Position numbers and translations under genes: made by a program. Shown piece by piece: positions 1 to 7,413 of a DNA stretch of 7,665 bases (position 1 is the first letter of the stretch; each line of letters begins with the position of its first letter). Below the pieces are notes generated by a model. The model saw only the letters and a list, made by a program, of their open reading frames with translations, had not been told where the DNA came from and ran no database searches. Location: contig NZQU01000102.1 in the NCBI GenBank assembly GCA_002696025.1, forward strand, positions 1 to 7,665. The letters are read 5' to 3'. This DNA is from Crocinitomicaceae bacterium (GTDB lineage Bacteria > Bacteroidota > Bacteroidia > Flavobacteriales_D > Crocinitomicaceae).

Positions 1-983
1 TAACCAATAGGGTAATCAGATAATGTGGTCTCATCATTAACCCTCCAATCATCAGCAAAGCTTTGACTTAGATATGCTAAATATTCTTTTTGAGCGAATG
101 AATTTGAGTTGTTCATGTTTCCGCTAAAAAAAGTTGCAGGTCTTCTCATTGAACCGCTTTGAGCTTGAAAATCATTAAATAAATTTCCATCCGCATTTCC
201 TAATAATCCAGAATATTGATATTGATTACAATTGAAAACATGAACAGTGACATTTATAAATCGTTTTCTCATTCCAACAGTTACAGTTTCTCCAGTTGGC
301 CATGTAACTATGTAGTTTCTGCCTGCCAATCTCACATTTCCTCCATGTGGCAAAAAATATGTTCGTCCTTGCAAGTGAATTGGTTCTCCCTCTAATCTAA
401 GTGGAGATCGGTCTTGGTCTGGTTTGTCATCTGCATATATACAAAGCCTATCTCCAAAGACATTCATAGCAACTCCAGTATTTAATGAAAAACTTGTTCC
501 TGATGCTTTTTGTCTGGTTTGAACTTCCATGTGTTCTGATTTTGTTAAGACAAATTCTCCAACAGTTTGAAAAGAAGATCTTTTTTTGTCGAATGAAATT
601 AAATGAGGGTCTCCATATGATCTACCATTTATATATGAACATGATACATTAGACATATAATTACTGAGATTGTCCCATCTATCTAAATCATTTCCTGAAA
701 GGCTTTCTCTTTCGTTTGAAATGATTCGTAGAACATTGTCATAGGTTTCTGATGGCAATGATTTGATCATTTCATATGGTGTGAAATCCTCAGGAAAAGC
801 TCTGTCAGTAATTGCTTTGCCAGAAGTCATGTTTGATAAGTTTTTTCCTAGCCAATGTCCTCTTACAGGGTCCCAGTCAGTTAATTCTTTTTGAATGGGT
901 TCGTATGCGACATCAAAGTTTTTTTGTGCAGAAAAAGGGGTTGAAAAAGTCAATAATATTAGATAGAGTAGTGTTTTTTTCAT
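1..983 (-). CDS. Secreted VWD (von Willebrand factor type D) domain protein, C-terminus cut by window edge
   Basis: The reading frame starts at the ATG at 983-981 and stays open for 327 codons to the left edge, so the C-terminus is missing. Residues 1-19 form a Sec signal peptide (MKK, then a hydrophobic stretch LLYLILLTF). The likely cleavage is FSA|Q at 19/20, a common Bacteroidota pattern. Residues about 25-118 match nothing I recognise. From about 122 a VWD domain is visible: GDPHLISFD at 124-132, the F..VGEFVL strand at 138-146, LLGNADGN at 260-267, DDWRV at 311-315 and LSDYPIG at 321-327. These correspond to the family's GDPH, GLLGN.dG.. and W.....sLFdY blocks. Cysteines are few (115, 181, 251), unlike the cysteine-rich animal versions. 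The protein is predicted to be exported, perhaps for adhesion or surface display, but its function is unknown. It lies 72 bp beyond the preceding operon and may have its own promoter. VWD assignment is fairly sure; the role is not. Confidence 0.85.
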   Translation of the reverse strand, partial: MKKTLLYLILLTFSTPFSAQKNFDVAYEPIQKELTDWDPVRGHWLGKNLSNMTSGKAITDRAFPEDFTPYEMIKSLPSETYDNVLRIISNERESLSGNDLDRWDNLSNYMSNVSCSYINGRSYGDPHLISFDKKRSSFQTVGEFVLTKSEHMEVQTRQKASGTSFSLNTGVAMNVFGDRLCIYADDKPDQDRSPLRLEGEPIHLQGRTYFLPHGGNVRLAGRNYIVTWPTGETVTVGMRKRFINVTVHVFNCNQYQYSGLLGNADGNLFNDFQAQSGSMRRPATFFSGNMNNSNSFAQKEYLAYLSQSFADDWRVNDETTLSDYPIG

Positions 984-995
984 ATTAATTTTATT

Positions 996-1028
996 AAAAT
1001 GTGCATGTTTTGCTTAAGTCAAAGCAAA
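996..1028 (-). promoter_or_regulatory. Weak candidate promoter for the VWD gene
   Basis: Read on the minus strand, a TTTG (1028-1025) is followed after 21 bases by CACATTTT (1003-996), which matches six of eight positions of the Bacteroidota -7 box TAnnTTTG. The spacing suits the TTTG/TAnnTTTG promoter type and the start codon is 12 bases downstream. The -7 match lacks the final G and the first T, and the region overlaps the hairpin, so this is only a possibility. Confidence 0.22.
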
Positions 1029-1040
1029 GAGTGTGCCATT
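998..1040 (-). other. Imperfect hairpin between yggS and the VWD gene
   Basis: A perfect 7-bp inverted repeat (TTTGCTT / AAGCAAA, 6-base loop) occupies 1009-1028. The stem can extend outward through a small internal loop to GCA/TGC and then AATG/CATT, about 14 pairs in total. On the minus strand it begins about 16 bases after the yggS stop and ends about 14 bases before the VWD start, followed by an AT-rich stretch (TTAATAAAATTAAT) without a clean U-run. It could be a weak terminator for the upstream operon or a structure in the leader of the VWD gene. The stem is AT-rich, so chance remains possible. Confidence 0.35.
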
Positions 1041-1055
1041 AAAATATGTGCGGAT

Positions 1056-1715
1056 CTATCTTTTTCCAAATAAAGCACTCCCCACCCTAATCATGTTGCT
1101 GCCTTCCTGAATTGCAATTTCATAATCTTGACTCATGCCCATTGAGATTGTTTTAAAGTTAGAATTAGCTTTAAAAAAATCATTTTTAAGTTTTTCAAAA
1201 ATCAAACGCAAGGATTTAAATTCACTTTGCACAATTTCTTTATTGTTTGAAAATGTAGCCATTCCCATAACTCCAGTAAAATTTATATGTTCCCATTTTT
1301 CTGGAGATGTTTGATGGAACTCATTGTTAAGTTCCTCTAACGAGAATCCAAATTTACTTTCTTCTTTAGCGATATGAAATTGAAGTAAACAAGATATTTT
1401 TCTGTTGTTTTTATTTGCACACTTGTTTATTTCATTAAGAAGTCTAATACTATCAACAGAGTGAATTAAATGAACATATGGGGCAATAAATTTCACTTTG
1501 TTCCTTTGTAAATGGCCGATAAAATGCCAGTTGATATCATTCGGTAATACTTGTTGTTTTTCTGTGAGCTCCTGTACTTTGTTTTCTCCAAAATCTCGTT
1601 GGCCAATATCATAAGCTTCTTGAAGCTTTTCTATAGGTTTTGTTTTAGATACAGCTACAAGTGTTGTTTCTTTTGGGATAGAAGAATAAATCTGGTCAAA
1701 TAATTCTTTCATCAT
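1056..1715 (-). CDS. yggS: YggS/PLPBP family pyridoxal phosphate homeostasis protein
   Basis: This 219-residue protein belongs to the single-domain TIM-barrel PLP-binding family (YggS, YBL036C, human PLPBP). The family binds PLP without known catalysis and maintains vitamin B6 and amino/keto-acid balance in the cytoplasm. Visible family blocks are AVSKTKP at 21-27, with Lys24 at the place of the PLP-linked Lys36 of E. coli YggS; DFGENKVQEL at 41-50; WHFIGHLQRNK at 63-73; a KFGF motif at 121-124; GVMGM at 148-152; SMGMSQDYEIAI at 191-202; and RVGSALFGKR at the C-terminus, where the phosphate-binding residues lie. It is slightly shorter than the E. coli protein (234 aa) because of a short N-terminus. 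Two ATGs in tandem begin it; the first overlaps the stop of the DUF1015 gene by one base (TAATG), which suggests translational coupling. It is the last gene of the six-gene operon. Confidence 0.95.
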   Translation of the reverse strand: MMKELFDQIYSSIPKETTLVAVSKTKPIEKLQEAYDIGQRDFGENKVQELTEKQQVLPNDINWHFIGHLQRNKVKFIAPYVHLIHSVDSIRLLNEINKCANKNNRKISCLLQFHIAKEESKFGFSLEELNNEFHQTSPEKWEHINFTGVMGMATFSNNKEIVQSEFKSLRLIFEKLKNDFFKANSNFKTISMGMSQDYEIAIQEGSNMIRVGSALFGKR

Positions 1716-2944
1716 TATTCTTTTATCGGATATATGGTTAGTCCGCTTCTAAGTTTTGGTTCTATCCATGTTGACTTAGGGGGCATTATTTGATTTTGAT
1801 CTGCAACTTTTTTAATTTGATTCATGCTTATTGGGAACAATAAAAAAGCAATATTGTTTTCGTCTTTATCTACTTTTGAAATGATTTTATCCATGTTCTC
1901 CTCACCACTAATAAATGATATTCGGTCATCTGTTTTTAAATCTTCTATTTCTAATAATGGAGTGAGAATTAAATTTGTTAAAAGTGCTGTATCTAGTGAG
2001 TTGACAGGATCATTTTTTGGAATCAATTCGCTATTTAATTTGATAGAAAACCAAGTTTTTTTTAAGTAAAAAGTAAATTCATGTTCTTGATTTGGCTTTC
2101 TTCCGTTTTCCATTTTATTAACAAGCCCAATTTCTTCCATTTTTTCAATAAATGAACTTTTGGTCATGCCATTTAAAGTATTAACAATACGATTGAATTC
2201 TAATATTTTTATTTGTCTTTCATCCATAAAAAATGCAAGAAAATAGCTTTGATTTGGAAAGTTTTTCAAATCTGATTTTTTATTAAAAAGCCCAGATGAT
2301 GAAGCACATCTGTGGTGCCCATCAGCAATATATACATTCGGTATTTTTTCAAATTCTTCAATAATTAACTTGTTTTCATGCTCATTAATTACCCACAATT
2401 CGTGTTTTATTTCATCAGTGGTTGAATACTCATATTCAGGTCTGTTTTTTGTAATTTCCACCAATAGTTTATCCAAAGAAGAGTTGGGTTCATGAGTGAG
2501 AAGCACAGGCTCTGCATTGTATCCAACAATATCTAAATAATTAATAAAGATGTTTTCTCGTGAAGTAATTGTTGCTTCATGTTTTTTAATTAAGCCCTTA
2601 TTGTACTCTTCGATACTTGCTCCAGCAATAACCCCCCCAAACTCATGTCCATCTTTAGTTTGTTTGTAGTAGTATATTTTAGGTTCATCTTCTTGAAACA
2701 ATATTTTTTTATTAATAAATTCTTCATATCCCTTTTTTACAAGTTTAAAACGCTGCGTTGAATTTGGTTTTGTTTTTTGAGGACTACCAAATTCTGGATT
2801 TATGATGTGAAGAAATGTAAATGGATTAGATTCTAATTTTGCTTGAAGTATATTCTTTTTGTAAGAGTAATATGGTTTTGTTGCGACAAGTTGTACTTTA
2901 TCTCTAAAAGGTCGAATGGCCTTAAATGAACATATTTTGGTCAT
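1715..2944 (-). CDS. DUF1015 family protein of unknown function
   Basis: This 409-residue protein is recognisable as a DUF1015 (PF06245) member. The N-terminus reads CSFKAIRPFRDKV, followed by a KHE.T segment around 121-125 and the hallmark YIADGHHRCASS at 205-216. The length is normal for the family. No signal peptide or membrane segment is seen, so it is predicted to be cytoplasmic. The ADGHHR block, rich in Asp and His, looks like a metal or active site, but to my knowledge no reaction is established for the family. From memory, DUF1015 genes in Bacteroidota often sit near the serine biosynthesis genes serC and serA; here the gene instead overlaps yggS by one base and follows the mechanosensitive channel gene after two bases. 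Serine biosynthesis and YggS are both connected with PLP, which hints at amino-acid metabolism, but this is only inference. Confidence 0.9.
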   Translation of the reverse strand: MTKICSFKAIRPFRDKVQLVATKPYYSYKKNILQAKLESNPFTFLHIINPEFGSPQKTKPNSTQRFKLVKKGYEEFINKKILFQEDEPKIYYYKQTKDGHEFGGVIAGASIEEYNKGLIKKHEATITSRENIFINYLDIVGYNAEPVLLTHEPNSSLDKLLVEITKNRPEYEYSTTDEIKHELWVINEHENKLIIEEFEKIPNVYIADGHHRCASSSGLFNKKSDLKNFPNQSYFLAFFMDERQIKILEFNRIVNTLNGMTKSSFIEKMEEIGLVNKMENGRKPNQEHEFTFYLKKTWFSIKLNSELIPKNDPVNSLDTALLTNLILTPLLEIEDLKTDDRISFISGEENMDKIISKVDKDENNIAFLLFPISMNQIKKVADQNQIMPPKSTWIEPKLRSGLTIYPIKE

Positions 2945-2946
2945 TT

Positions 2947-4065
2947 CTACTTGTCTTTATTTGTGTGAGTTGGGGTGTAGTGTAATGTTCTTTGAGGAAA
3001 AGGAATTCTAATATTGTTCTCTCTAAATAAGCGGTCAATATCAAATCTAATTTCTGACTTATAATTATTGATCCACCAACTTTGGTCTGCCCAAAATAAG
3101 AGTTCAATTTCTAGGCCGTTGTCACCAAAGTTAGAAAGCCTCACAAAAATATCGTCTTTGTTTTTGACTTTTGGATGGTTTTTGGCGGCTTTAATTAATA
3201 GCTCTTTAACCAGTTCTGTATCAGTCCCATAAGCTACTGATAGATTGATGATGAATCTTGTCACTTCACTTCCGTGACTCCAGTTCTCTACAGTATCTTG
3301 TGTTAGTTTGGAGTTTGAAATAATTAAAATATTTCCATCTCTAGTTTCAATTTGAGTTGTTCTAACATTAACCTTGATGATTTTAGCCACAATACTATTT
3401 GAGTCACCTTTGTCAGGAATCGCAACAATATCACCCACTCTAATAGTGCCCTCAATAATTAAAACAATTCCAGATATTAAATCCTTAAATACATCTTGAA
3501 GTCCAAGGCCAATCCCAACAAGTAGAGCTGCAGAACCAGTAAGCAGTAAGGTGAGATTTATGTTTAGTATTTGAAATACAATTAGAATTGTAAATACATA
3601 AACAATGTATTTTGTTATTTGCACGTATACAAACTCTGATCCTCTATTGTACTCTTCAGCCAGCCTAAAACTTCGTTTTATATAAAGCTTAACAATATTT
3701 GTAATAATCTTTGATACAAGAAGCACACATAAAATTGAAACTATGTGATAAAAGTTTAAATGGAATTCTCCAATTGTAATAATTTTAATGTCTAAAAAAT
3801 CAGAAAAACGAACATGATGATTGTTATAATTCAAACTCATAACAGCAATATATATAGCCATTAAATAAGTGCTTTGACCAAGCAGTCTTAGCCATGCGAT
3901 CTTACGACCTTCAATTTCAAAAAAGGCCTCACTTAAGTGCTTGTTTAAAGTTTTGTAAATGAATTTTCTAAGAAGGTATGTTCCAATTATAATTAATGAA
4001 ATGATAATGATATTCCAAAGGCAGATATCATATGGTCCGATAGTAAATAGAGTTGTGCTTAACAT
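2947..4065 (-). CDS. MscS-family mechanosensitive ion channel
   Basis: This 372-residue inner-membrane protein is predicted to be a small-conductance mechanosensitive channel that releases solutes on hypo-osmotic shock. Hydrophobic segments lie at about 15-37, 57-78, 104-128 and 151-173, followed by the conserved pore helix at about 177-205 (GSAALLVGIGLGLQDVFKDL, then ISGIVLIIE), rich in Gly and Ala as in MscS TM3. The beta domain follows, with VGDIV at 210-214, NVRTTQIETRDGN at 233-245 and the N..L.....NWS segment at 251-263, then the C-terminal alpha/beta region. The extra helices before the pore make it longer than E. coli MscS (286 aa), as in many MscS paralogues. The start lies one base after the dnaG stop; AGGA about five bases before the ATG is one of the few Shine-Dalgarno-like sites here. 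Channel identity is confident; the exact subtype is not. Confidence 0.92.
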   Translation of the reverse strand: MLSTTLFTIGPYDICLWNIIIISLIIIGTYLLRKFIYKTLNKHLSEAFFEIEGRKIAWLRLLGQSTYLMAIYIAVMSLNYNNHHVRFSDFLDIKIITIGEFHLNFYHIVSILCVLLVSKIITNIVKLYIKRSFRLAEEYNRGSEFVYVQITKYIVYVFTILIVFQILNINLTLLLTGSAALLVGIGLGLQDVFKDLISGIVLIIEGTIRVGDIVAIPDKGDSNSIVAKIIKVNVRTTQIETRDGNILIISNSKLTQDTVENWSHGSEVTRFIINLSVAYGTDTELVKELLIKAAKNHPKVKNKDDIFVRLSNFGDNGLEIELLFWADQSWWINNYKSEIRFDIDRLFRENNIRIPFPQRTLHYTPTHTNKDK

Positions 4066-4066
4066 T

Positions 4067-6010
4067 TTATCCTAAAATAGTTCGTCCTAATTTTTCAGCA
4101 AATATACGCTTGACTTTCTCAAAATCCATTTGTTTGTTTAAAAGATCGATTGTTTCTTCTTCTGACAATTTAGGATTGCTTTCAAGTTCTTTTGTAATCA
4201 TACGTATTTTCTTGCTAATATGATACGTTTTAAAATTATATATTGCTGTAATAATGGTTTCATATAAATGATCGGCTTCTGTTTTGGTGTCAATTTTATA
4301 CTCACTAAGCCATTTGTTACTTAGCTCTTGCTCACCTGTTTCAATATCGGTGACAAGTTGAACAATTTCATCATCCTCAAGTCTTTTAAAGTAATCAGAT
4401 GAGTATAGTTTGTTTTGAGTGAGTCCATCAAGATATATGTTTAATAATTTCTGATGAATTTTATTTTCAAAATGCAGTTCATCATTTCCAAGTTCTTGAC
4501 AAATTAATTCGATAACGGTTGTATCAGGTGCCTCTTCTTTTTCTTTGGCTTTGAAAAGAGCAACTGTTCCGTATTTTATTAATAATCTAGTTAATTCAAA
4601 TTCATGAATGTAATTGTTCGTGTTTTGTTTTTGAGGATAAGCAGAAATATTTTGACTGCTTTTGGGTTTTGCTTGAGCATTTGGGTACTCTTGAATAATG
4701 CTTTTTTGCCTTAATTTTAGCAGTTCATTTGTGATGGTGTTTTCATTTATGTTAAAAATCAAAGAAACTTTTTGAACATAAACAGATCTCGTTATTGCAT
4801 TAGGTATTAAAGAAATACTTTTTATTATTTCTCTGATAAGAGATGCTTTTTTAATTGGATCTTCTTGAGCGTCTTTTAATAGGATGCTTGATTTAAATGA
4901 AATGAAGTCTTGAGCCTCATCAATTAGAAAGTTTTGCAATTCTGAATCAGAGTGATTTTTAGCAAATGAGTCGGGGTCTTCACCTTCAGGGAATAGAACA
5001 ATTTTGACATTAAGTCCTTGTTCTAAAATTAAGTCAATTCCTCTAAATGATGCTTTAATTCCAGCGGTATCGCCATCATATAAAATGGTTATGTTTTTAG
5101 TATAGCGTTGAATTAATTTAATTTGACCTTTAGTTAATGAGGTGCCAGACGATGAGACCACATTTGATATGCCCGATTGAAATAAAGAGATTACATCTGT
5201 ATAGCCTTCACATATATAGCAGTTGTCATTTTTAATGAGCCCTCCTTTAGAAAAGTAAAGACCATATAATATATCACTTTTGTTATATATTGGGTTTTCA
5301 GGAGAATTAAAATACTTTGCTATTTTTTTTTCTTTTAATAAGGTTCTTGCTCCAAAGCCTAATACCCTTCCTGAGGCGCTATGAATAGGGAATATTATTC
5401 TACCTCTAAAAAAATCAAAGCTTTTGTTTTCTTTTGTTTTTATCAGTCCTAGTTTTTCTAGGTATTCTTTTTTGTAACCATTACTACTTGCTTCTTTAAA
5501 AAAAGAATCGCTAGAGTTTAAGCAATAACCTAATTCAAATTTGCTTATAGTTTCATTAGAAAATCCTCTTTCTTTAAAATAGCTTAAGCCAATTGATTTG
5601 CCCTCGTCTGTGTTTTTCAAATTTTCACAAAAATATTTTTTGGCAAAATCATTAATAATAAACAAGCTTTCTTTTTCATTAAGAACAGCCATTTCTTCAG
5701 CAGAAAGTTCTTTTTCTGCTGGGATTTCAATGTTATATTTTTCAGCAAGCCACCTTAATGATTCTGGATAACTAAATTGTTCTTTTTCCATTAAAAAAGA
5801 CACAACGGTTCCACCTTTTCCAGAAGAGAAGCATTTGAAAATTTGTTTTGCAGGAGAAACTACAAATGAAGGTGTTTTTTCATCTGTAAAAGGACTAAGT
5901 CCTTTAAGATTTGATCCTGATTTTTTTAATTGAACAAATGAAGATATCACTTCTTCAATTCTTGCAGTTTGAAAAATCTCATCAATAATATGTTGAGGTA
6001 TTCTACTCAT
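4067..6010 (-). CDS. dnaG: DNA primase DnaG with degenerate zinc-binding site
   Basis: DnaG makes the RNA primers for replication and works with the replicative helicase DnaB. This 647-residue protein has the usual order. The N-terminal zinc-ribbon fold (about 1-95) contains LSPFTDEKTPSF at 38-49 and KCFSSGKGG at 59-67. The catalytic core at about 115-360 has FFRGRIIFPI (200-209) and GRVLGFGAR (214-222). The TOPRIM motif is CEGYTDV at 267-273 with catalytic Glu268, the metal-binding aspartates are in YDGDTAG (Asp312, Asp314), and EGEDPDSF lies at 342-349. A polar linker (about 440-465) leads to a helical C-terminus, presumably the DnaB-interacting domain. Aligned with E. coli DnaG (Cys40, His43, Cys61, Cys64), the zinc positions here read Ser39, Thr42, Cys60 and Ser63, so three of four ligands are gone while the catalytic residues are intact. 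The start lies three bases after the lipoprotein stop and the stop one base before mscS. Confidence 0.97.
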   Translation of the reverse strand: MSRIPQHIIDEIFQTARIEEVISSFVQLKKSGSNLKGLSPFTDEKTPSFVVSPAKQIFKCFSSGKGGTVVSFLMEKEQFSYPESLRWLAEKYNIEIPAEKELSAEEMAVLNEKESLFIINDFAKKYFCENLKNTDEGKSIGLSYFKERGFSNETISKFELGYCLNSSDSFFKEASSNGYKKEYLEKLGLIKTKENKSFDFFRGRIIFPIHSASGRVLGFGARTLLKEKKIAKYFNSPENPIYNKSDILYGLYFSKGGLIKNDNCYICEGYTDVISLFQSGISNVVSSSGTSLTKGQIKLIQRYTKNITILYDGDTAGIKASFRGIDLILEQGLNVKIVLFPEGEDPDSFAKNHSDSELQNFLIDEAQDFISFKSSILLKDAQEDPIKKASLIREIIKSISLIPNAITRSVYVQKVSLIFNINENTITNELLKLRQKSIIQEYPNAQAKPKSSQNISAYPQKQNTNNYIHEFELTRLLIKYGTVALFKAKEKEEAPDTTVIELICQELGNDELHFENKIHQKLLNIYLDGLTQNKLYSSDYFKRLEDDEIVQLVTDIETGEQELSNKWLSEYKIDTKTEADHLYETIITAIYNFKTYHISKKIRMITKELESNPKLSEEETIDLLNKQMDFEKVKRIFAEKLGRTILG

Positions 6011-6013
6011 TAT

Positions 6014-6430
6014 TTATTTGTCCATGTTTTTTTCTTCAAGTTCACCACTAGAAGAATAAAATTTCCATATACCTACTTTAGCATCGTTGTTATAATACCC
6101 CTCATAATGCCTTTTCCCATTTGGGTAATTTACCCAGGACAACCCATTTCTAGAGCCGTTTTTGTATGTTGTCATGGAGTTTTTTATTCCATCGCTAAAA
6201 TATGAATACCAAATCCCATCTCTTTTGTTGTCGTGTTTTAATTTCCCTTTAATTAATATTTGTTTTTTCCCTTCATGCCATTTGGTATAAGTGCCATTTT
6301 TTATTTCTTCAAGAGACTCTTTTTCTATTGATTTATTTACATCATTCACGTTTTGTGTTTCTGTATTTTGATTTCGGCAAGAAAACAGTAAAAAAAGAAT
6401 AATCAACGAGATTATGTAGTGGTATTTCAT
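6014..6430 (-). CDS. Small lipoprotein with MORN_2 (YwqK-type) repeats
   Basis: This 138-residue protein begins with a lipoprotein signal peptide: MKYHYIISLIILFLLFSC, with a lipobox LFSC and the lipidated cysteine at 18. A short polar tether (19-45) follows. Residues about 46-131 contain three or so repeats of the type G.w..y..(n/d)G.......y.nG...G, at about 60-82, 83-106 and 108-131 (for example DGIWYSYFSDG and VGIWKFYSSSG). This is the MORN_2 pattern found in the YwqK family, whose members are often annotated as toxin-antitoxin components without experimental support in most cases. No toxin partner is adjacent, so I do not infer a toxin-antitoxin role. It is probably anchored in the outer or inner membrane facing the periplasm; function unknown. 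It sits inside the operon, four bases after the polyprenyl synthase gene and three before dnaG. Confidence 0.85.
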   Translation of the reverse strand: MKYHYIISLIILFLLFSCRNQNTETQNVNDVNKSIEKESLEEIKNGTYTKWHEGKKQILIKGKLKHDNKRDGIWYSYFSDGIKNSMTTYKNGSRNGLSWVNYPNGKRHYEGYYNNDAKVGIWKFYSSSGELEEKNMDK

Positions 6431-6434
6431 AGAT

Positions 6435-7409
6435 TTATTTTTCTCTGTTTATTGTATAGTTTACAAGCTCTGTAAGAGCAGTCTTATATTCTGATTCAGG
6501 AATGTCAGATAATAAATTTAATGCTTTTTCCGCAAATTTATTCATTTGTTTGTTTGCATACTCGATGCCTCCATTATTTACAACTATATCAACCGCTCTT
6601 TTGATGTGCGATTTTGATTCGTTGTGATTCTTAATGATATTGATGAGTTCTTTTCTTATTTCTTTATTGCTATTATTTAGCACATAAATGATAGGTAAGG
6701 TTAATTTTCGCTCCCTAATATCGGTTCCTGTTGGTTTTCCAATATTAGCATTAACACCATAATCAAAAACATCATCCTTTATCTGAAATGCAAGCCCAAC
6801 TTTTTCTCCAAATGCTTTCATTTTGTTTCTCATTTCAATATTAGAATTGACTGATGCAGCACCGATTTCACAACAGCTAGAGATTAGAGATGCTGTTTTC
6901 TTTTTTATAACGTCATAGTAAACCTCTTCTGTGATATCTAAAAGACGAGCTTTTTCAATTTGCAGCAATTCACCTTCACTCATGTCTTTAACTGATTTTG
7001 CAATTATTTTTAAAAGCTCGGTGTTTTCTTTTTCAAGAGAGAGTAAAAGTATTTTCGAAAGCATAAAGTCCCCAACTAAAACCGCTATTTTATTTTTCCA
7101 TATTGCATTTACAGAAAAGCTTCCTCGTCTTTCATTAGCATCATCTACTACATCGTCATGAACTAAAGTTGCCGTGTGAAGAAGTTCTATTAAAATTGCT
7201 GCGTCATATGTTTTGTCGGCATTTTCCCCAAGCATTTTAGCACATAGAAAAACAAACATTGGCCTAACTTGCTTTCCTTTTCTTTTAATGATGTAATGAT
7301 TGATTTTTTCTAACAATGAGACATCACTTTGCATACTGTCTTTAAAACGGACCTCAAATTCAGCCATTTCACTTTTAATAGGGGAAAGAATGATATCAAC
7401 ACTTGACAT
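6435..7409 (-). CDS. Long-chain polyprenyl diphosphate synthase (trans-isoprenyl)
   Basis: This 324-residue cytoplasmic enzyme adds isopentenyl diphosphate units to an allylic diphosphate, most likely to make the side chain of menaquinone. Family signatures are clear: GKQVRP at 45-50 (IPP binding), the first Asp-rich motif DDVVD at 85-89, within LLHTATLVHDDVVDD, ERRG at 93-96, GDFMLSK at 113-119, and the second Asp-rich motif KDDVFDYG at 211-218. The fifth residue before the first Asp-rich motif is Ala80, a small residue as expected for long-chain products rather than farnesyl or geranylgeranyl diphosphate. Product length (perhaps C30-C35 in flavobacteria) cannot be read with certainty, so no specific symbol is given; it is ispB-like. 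The chosen start gives an N-terminus that fits the flavobacterial family (a short lead, then IKSEMAEFEVRFKDSM). First gene of the six-gene operon, directly behind a promoter candidate. Confidence 0.94.
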   Translation of the reverse strand: MSSVDIILSPIKSEMAEFEVRFKDSMQSDVSLLEKINHYIIKRKGKQVRPMFVFLCAKMLGENADKTYDAAILIELLHTATLVHDDVVDDANERRGSFSVNAIWKNKIAVLVGDFMLSKILLLSLEKENTELLKIIAKSVKDMSEGELLQIEKARLLDITEEVYYDVIKKKTASLISSCCEIGAASVNSNIEMRNKMKAFGEKVGLAFQIKDDVFDYGVNANIGKPTGTDIRERKLTLPIIYVLNNSNKEIRKELINIIKNHNESKSHIKRAVDIVVNNGGIEYANKQMNKFAEKALNLLSDIPESEYKTALTELVNYTINREK

Positions 7410-7413
7410 AATA

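Noticed and set aside
1824..2069. Plus-strand open frame of 81 codons
   Set aside because: It lies wholly inside the DUF1015 gene on the opposite strand and its translation resembles no family; an antisense shadow.
2922..3107. Minus-strand open frame of 61 codons
   Set aside because: It overlaps the end of the mscS gene and the start of the DUF1015 gene in another frame, and those two genes already account for the DNA.
5969..6205. Plus-strand open frame of 78 codons
   Set aside because: It is antisense to the start of dnaG and to the lipoprotein gene; its hydrophobic look comes from the complement of AT-rich codons.
6014..6430. Toxin-antitoxin module, because YwqK-like MORN_2 proteins are often labelled as antitoxin components
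   Set aside because: The protein is a lipoprotein with no toxin candidate beside it; both neighbours are housekeeping genes.
6931..7161. Plus-strand open frame of 76 codons
   Set aside because: It is antisense to the conserved core of the polyprenyl synthase; Ser/Phe-rich translation typical of a shadow frame.
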